Source of the DNA: a virus
IMG/VR virus record: IMGVR_UViG_3300030106_004651
Span: 1,815-23,020 of that record
Strand: one strand, 5' to 3'
DNA length: 21,206 bases
Shown piece after piece: positions 15,690 through 21,162 of this stretch. Below the pieces are notes generated by a model, which saw only the letters and a list, made by a program, of their open reading frames with translations, was not told the DNA's origin and did not search any database. How positions within the stretch are numbered: the first letter of the stretch is position 1; the number at the start of each line of letters is the position of its first letter. The position numbers and the translations under genes are program-made.

Positions 15690-16928
15690 TTAATAAGTTT
15701 CAATTATACTTCCAAGTGAAGCTGGAATACAATGAACATTTTTAGTTTTTCTATCTAATTTAAGCTTACCTGCAAATTCCATTAGTTGGACTTTTTGTAA
15801 CTCTTTTATATCCATATTTGCTGAATGACCACCTACAGCCTTTTTCCACACATCGGATTTTAAAATACCGTATGCACAATAGAAATCCTCATAATCTGAT
15901 GTAAACCCTAATAACAAATAATAACCAGCTTTAGGTTTTCTTGTAGTAAATTTGAGTTTATTACCATCTTTTATTATACAAGTCTTAACCTCAATACTAC
16001 CATTTAAAAAAGGTATGTCTATATCTTCTAGCCTTTGTCTACTGTCTGCTTTTGCAATAGCTTTATTGATAGCGTCAAGTTTACCATACTTAAAATTAAT
16101 ACAATCAGTTATTGCATTAGTGAATATTTCATGAGCAAAACCACCTAAAACATTTTGTTGTATGTTATCAAAAATATTAATATCTTTACCATCTCTACCG
16201 TTAAAAGAAATATTTTCTATTTGAGACATGACATTACTAACAGCACTTGCAGCAAAAACAATATCTTGTTTAGTCAATAATTCATCAAGAACAGTCGATG
16301 TTTTTAATTTAGCGTTATTTGCGGCATTCTTCCTATCTTTTAACATAGCACTGTGAGCATAACCAGGTGACATAGCAGAGCCATTTGTCTTTAACACTTT
16401 GACAAATTTACTACGACCATAAGTTTCATCATTATATAGTTCACGAAGTTGAGAGTACATATTGAAACTCATTTGAACCGTAGGACAAATAATTTCTTTA
16501 ATAACTTTATCTGTACATCTTTGACCTTTAGTAGCTTCGTAAGATTCAGATGCAGTTTTAATTTGATTATACTGACGAGCAATATCGGATGGTCTAGTTT
16601 GATTTTCCGCCATCAATGACATCATGTTATCAAAACCTCGTTGTGGTTTATCTACTATGGAAAATTGAACAGGTATTGTATCATGACCTAATTCGATAGT
16701 TAATTTATAACGAGTATGACCTGACTTTATAGTACCATCTTTATATATAACAATCGGATTTTTTAAACCCTTTAATCTTATATTGTTCTTTAAAGCTTTA
16801 TAATAATCACTATCATTTTCACCATATAAAACAGGATTATCAGGGTCTGATTTAACTTTATCGATGTTCATTATTGCATCGACTCGTTCTGTATTTTTAG
16901 TTATAAGGGGGTGTGTAAATTTAGACAT
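15690..16928 (-). CDS. ParB-like N-domain protein with putative nuclease C-terminus
   Basis: A 412-residue protein. Residues about 20-95 form a ParB/sulfiredoxin-like domain: VKSDPDNPVLYGE, LKGLKNPIVIYKDGTIKSGH and the GHTRY box (G70-H71-T72-R73) in the place of the ParB box II / Srx GxHR nucleotide-binding motif. Residues about 295-365 resemble a PD-(D/E)XK core: acids D302 and D304, then GSIEVKT with E313-V-K315, followed by alternating hydrophobic strands (YYLLLGF, FYCAYGIL). The middle is helical and Lys/Asn-rich. The gene lies inside the preQ0/DpdA cluster between queD and queE, with a 115-nt leader and GGAG ribosome site. A ParB-like partner, DpdB, is needed for preQ0 insertion in bacterial dpd systems, so a DpdB-like role is possible; a nuclease selective for unmodified DNA is the alternative. 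Both are inference. Confidence 0.75.
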   Translation of the reverse strand: MSKFTHPLITKNTERVDAIMNIDKVKSDPDNPVLYGENDSDYYKALKNNIRLKGLKNPIVIYKDGTIKSGHTRYKLTIELGHDTIPVQFSIVDKPQRGFDNMMSLMAENQTRPSDIARQYNQIKTASESYEATKGQRCTDKVIKEIICPTVQMSFNMYSQLRELYNDETYGRSKFVKVLKTNGSAMSPGYAHSAMLKDRKNAANNAKLKTSTVLDELLTKQDIVFAASAVSNVMSQIENISFNGRDGKDINIFDNIQQNVLGGFAHEIFTNAITDCINFKYGKLDAINKAIAKADSRQRLEDIDIPFLNGSIEVKTCIIKDGNKLKFTTRKPKAGYYLLLGFTSDYEDFYCAYGILKSDVWKKAVGGHSANMDIKELQKVQLMEFAGKLKLDRKTKNVHCIPASLGSIIETY

Positions 16929-17043
16929 TGTAAGTCTCCTATGTTAGTTATTGGCGCCTGGTGTTGGGTTCGAGTTACCACAGACTTAAAGGCTGCCGTT
17001 ATTAATTGTTAATAAGTATATTAAAATATTTCAAAATATGCTT
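16929..17043 (-). promoter_or_regulatory. structured leader between queD and the ParB-like gene
   Basis: The largest non-coding gap inside the modification module (115 nt). It holds a perfect 7-bp inverted repeat TTATTAA-TTG-TTAATAA (16999-17015), then a relatively GC-rich stretch (about 16950-16998 on the plus strand) with GGCGCC and CAACACCAG-type self-pairing. In the message, AAGTCT in this stretch is complementary to AGACTT, which overlaps the GGAG ribosome site of the ParB-like gene, so the site could be hidden. No preQ1 riboswitch signature was seen. A convincing promoter was not identified. Confidence 0.45.
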
Positions 17044-17487
17044 TTATTTTTCAATATGATATTCTGCCATGTTGTCATTATGTTCCCAGCACTGAACCTT
17101 ATGAACCGACACCCTACCGTTGGTTTCTTTGTCCACAATATCCTGTAGGTAGAGTGCAACATACTCAGCAAACTTCTCACAACCCACACCGTTGGGTAGA
17201 ACTCTTAGGTCTATGATACCTCGGTCATCCATCTCTTTGAATAACTCTAACTCCGGGTCATCAGCAGCTATACAGGTGGTATGGTCAAACATATTTTTCA
17301 ACCACTCCTTGACACCGTTTCGTTTGAAGCATCCGAAGTCAATCACCCAACCATTTTCGTCGAGCTCACCCTCGAACCAAACCTTGAAACAAAATGCATA
17401 TCCGTGAATCTTATTACAATGAGAATCAGCTCTCCATTGTCTAAAAGCTGTGCTGTATCCGATGAATCGTTTATAACTTCTATTCAT
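17044..17487 (-). CDS. queD: 6-carboxytetrahydropterin synthase, divergent
   Basis: A 147-residue QueD-type protein (6-pyruvoyl-tetrahydropterin synthase fold) that would convert dihydroneopterin triphosphate to 6-carboxytetrahydropterin. Recognisable features are SHCNKIHGYAF with the catalytic-type C24, GWVIDFGCFK (46-55), MFDHTTC with D68-H69, and a C-terminal CWEHND with E135. Two zinc-ligand positions are altered relative to E. coli QueD: the first His (AAHR) is replaced within STAFRQW, and the HGH pair reads HGY (H28-G29-Y30). H23 lies nearby and could substitute. It is the first gene of the module in transcription order, 17 nt after the 3D-domain gene. Context with folE, queE and queC supports the call. 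Confidence 0.85.
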   Translation of the reverse strand: MNRSYKRFIGYSTAFRQWRADSHCNKIHGYAFCFKVWFEGELDENGWVIDFGCFKRNGVKEWLKNMFDHTTCIAADDPELELFKEMDDRGIIDLRVLPNGVGCEKFAEYVALYLQDIVDKETNGRVSVHKVQCWEHNDNMAEYHIEK

Positions 17488-17504
17488 ATCTATAACCTTT
17501 GATT

Positions 17505-18005
17505 TTAATTACTACTAGCAAACAAATCTGTTTTTAGTATTTTTGCCTTTTCAAATTTATATGGTTTCACTCCAGGAGATTCCAGTATATCTATGCAGTT
17601 TACGAATCTTGGATTCATGGTATCTTTAACCTGATACACACCATCCTTGAAAGGTGTACCCTTGAGAAGTATAAAGTCACCGTAGTCTAACCACCCACCC
17701 CAACGTTTCAAAAGATTTCTACTCACCGCTATAAATTTATAATTAGACGCTTGTTCCGTCTTGATACGCGTTCCATCTGCGAGAATGTTCGGTGTAGAAT
17801 CAGTTTGCCAACGTAATGGTTGATACATAGTTACTGTAACGTTCATACCTTCTAATTCATACTTGTTCAACTTTTTTTGAAGTGCAATGTTTTCTCTAAC
17901 ATATTCACTCAGTTGAACATTTTTGTTTTCCAACAATTTTGTTGATATCCATCCGTTAGTGAAAGTTATCAACACAATGGCTAAGGCTAATTTATCTTTG
18001 TTCAT
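17505..18005 (-). CDS. membrane-anchored 3D-domain (double-psi barrel) protein
   Basis: A 166-residue protein with an N-terminal hydrophobic anchor (LALAIVLITFTNGWIS), a helical linker and a C-terminal 3D domain, the double-psi beta-barrel named for three conserved Asp residues and found in MltA-type lytic transglycosylases and Sps/Rpf-like cell-wall proteins. Visible elements are TVTMYQP, ADGTRI, FIAVSRNLL, YGDFILLKG and the signature VKDTMNPRFVNCIDIL. I chose the ATG at 18005 because GGAGAG lies just upstream; an ATG at 18017 would add four residues. The protein would face the periplasm, where it could act on peptidoglycan or modulate the envelope, in lysis or superinfection exclusion; this is inference. 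Confidence 0.78.
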   Translation of the reverse strand: MNKDKLALAIVLITFTNGWISTKLLENKNVQLSEYVRENIALQKKLNKYELEGMNVTVTMYQPLRWQTDSTPNILADGTRIKTEQASNYKFIAVSRNLLKRWGGWLDYGDFILLKGTPFKDGVYQVKDTMNPRFVNCIDILESPGVKPYKFEKAKILKTDLFASSN

Positions 18006-18061
18006 TAATCTCTCCATCCTATATAAGTATTATTTATTATTTGTAAATTCATATTTTTTTG

Positions 18062-18478
18062 TGGAGCTGGGGGGAATCGAACCCCCGTCCAGTTTGTTTC
18101 TTCTAAAAAGTCATTCACAGCTTAGTTCAGTTTCAATAAGAAGTAACTGACAAACCACTTGTAACTTTACTCAGAGTTACCAACTGGTAGTTTCTTTAAT
18201 CTCTAACTTCAATCCTAACTAAAGAGATTGTGTCTAACTTTTTTTATGACCGAGTGTTAGACAACTCAGTAACTTAAGCAGCGTATGCGTAAGTTGGTTG
18301 GTCTTCAACTGAAGAAACCATAGGTGAGTAATCATACTCAGCTAGGTGCCAATCAATGACCAACCCTTCTAGCGATTGTTCGCCAATTAGGTTGTGTGAG
18401 TCTTTTGTAACGAGATATTGACTCAATCTCTGCTGCACTCTGTTATCAGATAACACCTGTCGATACCTTAACAGCCCC
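18062..18478 (-). ncRNA. ssrA: tmRNA (transfer-messenger RNA), phage-encoded
   Basis: A complete one-piece tmRNA of about 417 nt. The 5' end GGGGCTG pairs with CAGCTCC at the 3' end (G3-U wobble, the alanine identity element), followed by discriminator A. The 5' domain has the conserved ATCGACAGG and GAGTGCAGC segments. The T-arm is GGGGG-TTCGATT-CCCCC. Pseudoknot PK1 is explicit: GAGAT pairs with ATCTC and the enclosed TGAGTC with GACTCA. The tag frame opens about 12 nt later at position 95 of the RNA (E. coli: 90). After the tag stop come stable hairpins such as TGTCTAAC/GTTAGACA and AATCTCT/AGAGATT, in the place of PK2-PK4. The 3' CTAAGCTGTGAATGA stretch matches the conserved tmRNA end. 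The CCA is not encoded. tmRNA rescues stalled ribosomes by adding a degradation tag. Confidence 0.95.
18274..18384 (-). other. tmRNA tag reading frame, 36 codons
   Basis: The resume codon is inferred as GGC (Gly) at 18384-18382, preceded by TAATT in the place of E. coli TAGTC and 12 nt after pseudoknot PK1. The frame runs 36 codons to TAA at 18276-18274. The tag begins GEQSLEGL and ends PTYAYAA, the small hydrophobic end (cf. YALAA) recognised by ClpXP-type proteases. Known tags are mostly 8-35 residues, so this is at or above the usual upper length. A GCG-AAC-AAT-CGC frame starting one base earlier stops at once and was rejected. Confidence 0.78.
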
Positions 18479-18484
18479 ATATCT

Positions 18485-18622
18485 TTACCAATCCTCTGTA
18501 TTATATTCATCAAAAGGATTGTCTAGATGTTCTCTTATACTATCAACAACCTCTTGGACTAACTCCCAATCGTTTGATTCAATAGCTTCATCTAGTTGAT
18601 GTAATATTTCTTCTAAATCCAT
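18485..18622 (-). CDS. tiny acidic protein, 45 aa, abutting the tmRNA
   Basis: A 45-residue open frame with a good GAGGAG ribosome site 5 nt before its ATG at 18622. The product begins MDLEEILHQLDEAIESND and ends in DEYNTEDW; it is strongly acidic and predicted helical. The stop is 6 nt before the 5' end of the tmRNA, so the two are likely on one precursor transcript and the tmRNA 5' end would be made by processing. No family was recognised. The ribosome site and full use of the gap between genes support it being real. Confidence 0.68.
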   Translation of the reverse strand: MDLEEILHQLDEAIESNDWELVQEVVDSIREHLDNPFDEYNTEDW

Positions 18623-18650
18623 ATTTACTCCTCGTAAATTAAATATCTAT

Positions 18651-19103
18651 TTAAATTTTTATCGTTGTTTTCAACTGACCAAATCCACCCTCGTAAGCTC
18701 CACCGACAACTATCTCATACTCCCCAGCTGGGATGTCAATAGTTCGTTCTGTTTTATATAATTTCCACACATAGGTAAAATCCCTATATCTACCATCAGG
18801 CCAAGGGTCTCTAGTAAACGGTTGCTCATGAACTAATCTATTGGAATTTACATGGTAAATCCAAAGTTTAGTATTGCTTGAATTCACTCTATATCTTATC
18901 TTAACAATATCTCCGTCATCACCGTTCCATTTCTCATGAGTATCCTTCCATGCCATCAACGGAAATATATTGAATGAATCCTCATTCACAATAAAATCCT
19001 CTTTGATAATCTCTTTGGGTTTTGTAAGATAGATAAGAGATAAAGTTATGAATATTAGGACTACGACTATTCTCTCGACTAATTCGGTATCCAATCTAAT
19101 CAT
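18651..19103 (-). CDS. membrane-anchored beta-rich protein, 150 aa, unknown
   Basis: A 150-residue protein with an N-terminal hydrophobic anchor (about residues 9-27, VERIVVVLIFITLSLIYL), then a segment rich in charged residues, and a C-terminal beta-sandwich pattern (IVKIRYRVNSSNTKLWIYHV; TIDIPAGEYEIVVGG; GQLKTTIKI) like the FlgD/Ig-type fold. It would be exported and anchored with its domain outside the cytoplasm. Its start overlaps the end of the peptide-deformylase gene by 8 nt, so it is translated with it. No enzyme motif was seen and I do not recognise the family. Confidence 0.75.
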   Translation of the reverse strand: MIRLDTELVERIVVVLIFITLSLIYLTKPKEIIKEDFIVNEDSFNIFPLMAWKDTHEKWNGDDGDIVKIRYRVNSSNTKLWIYHVNSNRLVHEQPFTRDPWPDGRYRDFTYVWKLYKTERTIDIPAGEYEIVVGGAYEGGFGQLKTTIKI

Positions 19104-19728
19104 TTATTGTCCATCCTTGTTTTAACAGGTTGTGTGCTTTTTTGTACTTCATAATCTTTACTGCTGAACCTTTCTTGATTGTAACTAGCTGATTACGACC
19201 AATTTTTTTCTCAGCTTGAATTGTTGTGTCTCGTTGTCTATCCATTATTCTCATTCCATTTAAATGGTCTATCTCGTGCTGGACACAGACTGCTTCAAGA
19301 GTTCTAAGTTCAGCATTTTGTTTAGTCTTGTCTTTTTCCCAACTACCTTTACTATCATCAGATATATTAGGAACCCCACTAAAATACCAATCACTTTCTG
19401 ATTGTTCAGTTGATATCAATACGTCTCGGAATCTTTTGGTTTGTACTCCTTTCCCAGGAAAAGATAAACAACCTTCATAAAAAGGTATCTCGTTGAATGC
19501 TTCAAGAATCTTAGGGTTGATAAGAACCAAAGGCTCAATGACATTAACCACGGCAACTTGTGCATCAATTCCCACTTGATTAGCTGCCAACCCAATACCG
19601 TCCCCTCTTTTGTTAAGTATTTGAAATAGTTCTTCTGCAATTTCCATTCCTTCTTCAACTGACACCTCTCTTAGTTTTTTTTGTATTAGGGTATTTTCTT
19701 CTTTGAAACAATTTATAACGTTTTTCAT
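19096..19728 (-). CDS. def: peptide deformylase
   Basis: A 210-residue Def that removes the N-formyl group from new proteins. All three motifs are intact: GIGLAANQ (44-51), EGCLSFPG with C87 (metal ligand), and QHEIDHLNG with H151, E152 and H155. Length is greater than E. coli Def (169 aa) because of an insertion of about 30 residues (roughly 109-140, containing WYFSGVPNISDDSKGSWEK) between motifs 2 and 3 and a C-terminal tail. Deformylases occur in several marine phages, where they may support rapid host or phage protein turnover. It overlaps the upstream gene by 4 nt (ATGA) and the downstream membrane protein by 8 nt. Confidence 0.96.
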   Translation of the reverse strand: MKNVINCFKEENTLIQKKLREVSVEEGMEIAEELFQILNKRGDGIGLAANQVGIDAQVAVVNVIEPLVLINPKILEAFNEIPFYEGCLSFPGKGVQTKRFRDVLISTEQSESDWYFSGVPNISDDSKGSWEKDKTKQNAELRTLEAVCVQHEIDHLNGMRIMDRQRDTTIQAEKKIGRNQLVTIKKGSAVKIMKYKKAHNLLKQGWTIND

Positions 19729-20243
19729 TTTACCTTTAGGGTTTTCAATTCTTTTTCTGAAAAGTTCTGAAAATATTTTGTATTAAGTAATTTCTTGTGT
19801 GCTTGGTTAAGAGCATCACGAGTTGCTATATTGATTAAAAAGTAAGGTGATTTTTTTCTCGTCTCCTCACCACCAGCTGTATGTTCTTCGAAGGGTGAGA
19901 AACATAAAGCCTTATAGTTTGTTTTCTTTAAAAACATCTGTATTTCTTTTTGATAGGAACGTCTATCCACATCCCTCCAGTCAAGTCCATCGGTATCTAG
20001 ACAAATAACTATAGCAGAGTCGTATTTTGAATCATCGAATTTTTTCCATACGTCCTTGAAACTAAACTCGTCAGGTCTCCAAATCTCCACCAAAAGTTTA
20101 TTACCCTCAAGTTCAGCTTTGAGAAATGGACAGACAGGCATCCCACCAAATGCATCACTGGGATTCTGAAGATATTCAAAATAGTATTGAATCTCATCTC
20201 GGATTTGAATATCCGATTTATCAAATAATTCTAGCTGATACAT
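19725..20243 (-). CDS. conserved hypothetical protein, 172 aa
   Basis: A 172-residue, mostly soluble protein of unknown function. Clear blocks are FGGMPVCPFLKAEL (33-46), the acidic strand-loop SAIVICLDTDGLDWRDVDRR (near 76-95), and the charged block FSPFEEHTAGGEETRKKSPY near 115-134. The CLDTDGLDWRD segment may bind a metal, but no known family was recognised. Its stop overlaps the start of def by 4 nt, and it is preceded by the zinc-ribbon gene with 3 nt between them. Co-expression with deformylase is likely. Confidence 0.78.
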   Translation of the reverse strand: MYQLELFDKSDIQIRDEIQYYFEYLQNPSDAFGGMPVCPFLKAELEGNKLLVEIWRPDEFSFKDVWKKFDDSKYDSAIVICLDTDGLDWRDVDRRSYQKEIQMFLKKTNYKALCFSPFEEHTAGGEETRKKSPYFLINIATRDALNQAHKKLLNTKYFQNFSEKELKTLKVK

Positions 20244-20246
20244 TGA

Positions 20247-20543
20247 TTATTTCAAGTCTCTTCTGTCTTCTCTGAGAACACACTTGTATTCCCTAAGTGA
20301 TTCACAAGTTCCACACCAGATAGGAGTCATACTTTTTGTATTAGAGTAAAAAGTAAGATGGTCTTCGATGTGTTTTCGGACTAGTAGTAAATCATCTTGT
20401 TTATATCTATATAGTAGACCTAGTTCTCTATCCTTTGGATTCTCTCCACACTCTGGACAATCACCTTTTTTATGTTTTTTTGTCTTATGCTTTAATACAA
20501 AAGACCCATCTCGTTTCTTAACCAGATTATCTTTGAATCCCAT
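20247..20543 (-). CDS. zinc-ribbon protein, 98 aa
   Basis: A 98-residue basic protein with two CxxC knuckles, CPEC (C29, C32) and CGTC (C77, C80), separated by a helical segment of 44 residues (KQDDLLLVRKHIEDH), which together would bind a zinc ion. The N-terminus is rich in Lys/His (KHKTKKHKKGD). It may bind nucleic acid, but no family was recognised. The ATG shares one base with the stop of the 52-residue gene upstream. Confidence 0.78.
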   Translation of the reverse strand: MGFKDNLVKKRDGSFVLKHKTKKHKKGDCPECGENPKDRELGLLYRYKQDDLLLVRKHIEDHLTFYSNTKSMTPIWCGTCESLREYKCVLREDRRDLK

Positions 20544-20701
20544 TATGAGTTCAACACCTCTTTTATATCCTTGATGTTACCACCAACTTTATTGACATAG
20601 AGCTTTGCATCACTCTGGTCTTTTGCTAGAAATGTAAAACCCTGGTTGGTCGTCCATTTCTTGTAATCATTGAACTGACCAGATTTTTTTTTCTTTGACA
20701 T
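20543..20701 (-). CDS. small basic protein, 52 aa, unknown
   Basis: A 52-residue open frame from ATG at 20701 to TAA at 20543. The product begins MSKKKKSGQFNDYKKWTTNQ and ends KDIKEVLNS, with a basic N-terminus and a short alpha/beta-type remainder. A GGAGG ribosome-site sequence (within TTCGGAGGATAAATG) lies just before the ATG, and the gene fills the space exactly between its neighbours with a one-base overlap downstream, which supports it being real. Family unknown; nucleic-acid binding is possible from the charge. Confidence 0.72.
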   Translation of the reverse strand: MSKKKKSGQFNDYKKWTTNQGFTFLAKDQSDAKLYVNKVGGNIKDIKEVLNS

Positions 20702-21136
20702 TTATCCTCCGAACTTATGGTTTAAAAAATCTTTTTGTTTCTGATGTGCTTTTTTCAAAGCTGCCTTTTTCTCTGCTTGTCGTGCTAGTAGAATCTCTTG
20801 TTTCGTCCTACGTTTCACAGTTTTCTTTTTTGGTTTCACCTTAGTTGGGGGTAGCGTGCCCTTCAGTTTTGGTTGTTCCTTACCGAGATGAAAAACATTT
20901 CCGTCTTTATCCACAAATTCTTTCATGAAATGCCACCCAGCTGGTCTGCCGGTCGGTTTATATGCCGACTTAGGTTTGTCTGGAAAACCGACCATACCCA
21001 TCAAAGCTTTACTACCGATAACGGACTTTGCCTGTGTACTAACATTAGCAACGGGCTCACCGGTGATTTTACAATCCATATAAGGGATACCATCTATAAA
21101 GTATCCACCATTTTTTTCAAATGTACTCTGTGACAT
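20702..21136 (-). CDS. conserved basic hypothetical protein, 144 aa
   Basis: A 144-residue protein with an ordered N-terminal part carrying GRPAGWHFMKEFVDKDGNVF (63-82) and KGTLPPTK, and a Lys/Ala/Gln-rich, helical, strongly basic C-terminal half (TVKRRTKQEILLARQAEKKA and onward). The GWHFMKEFVDKDGNV block resembles proteins of marine T4-like phages, as best I recall. No enzyme motif was seen. An AAGGAG ribosome site lies before the ATG at 21136, and the tRNA-Cys gene is 26 nt further upstream, so the transcript may begin with that tRNA. Nucleic-acid binding is plausible. Confidence 0.75.
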   Translation of the reverse strand: MSQSTFEKNGGYFIDGIPYMDCKITGEPVANVSTQAKSVIGSKALMGMVGFPDKPKSAYKPTGRPAGWHFMKEFVDKDGNVFHLGKEQPKLKGTLPPTKVKPKKKTVKRRTKQEILLARQAEKKAALKKAHQKQKDFLNHKFGG

Positions 21137-21162
21137 AAGAACTCCTTTTTATTTAATAGTTG

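Noticed and set aside
16929-17043. PreQ1 riboswitch before the ParB-like gene
   Set aside because: None of the conserved preQ1-I, -II or -III core sequences could be found; only generic structure remains.
18367-18383. Alternative tmRNA tag frame starting GCG-AAC-AAT-CGC
   Set aside because: It meets a stop after four codons and gives no small hydrophobic tag end, whereas the adjacent frame ends YAYAA-stop.
18274-18513. A 79-residue open frame ending PTYAYAA
   Set aside because: It has no ribosome site and lies within the tmRNA; its end is the tag frame of that RNA, not a separate protein gene.
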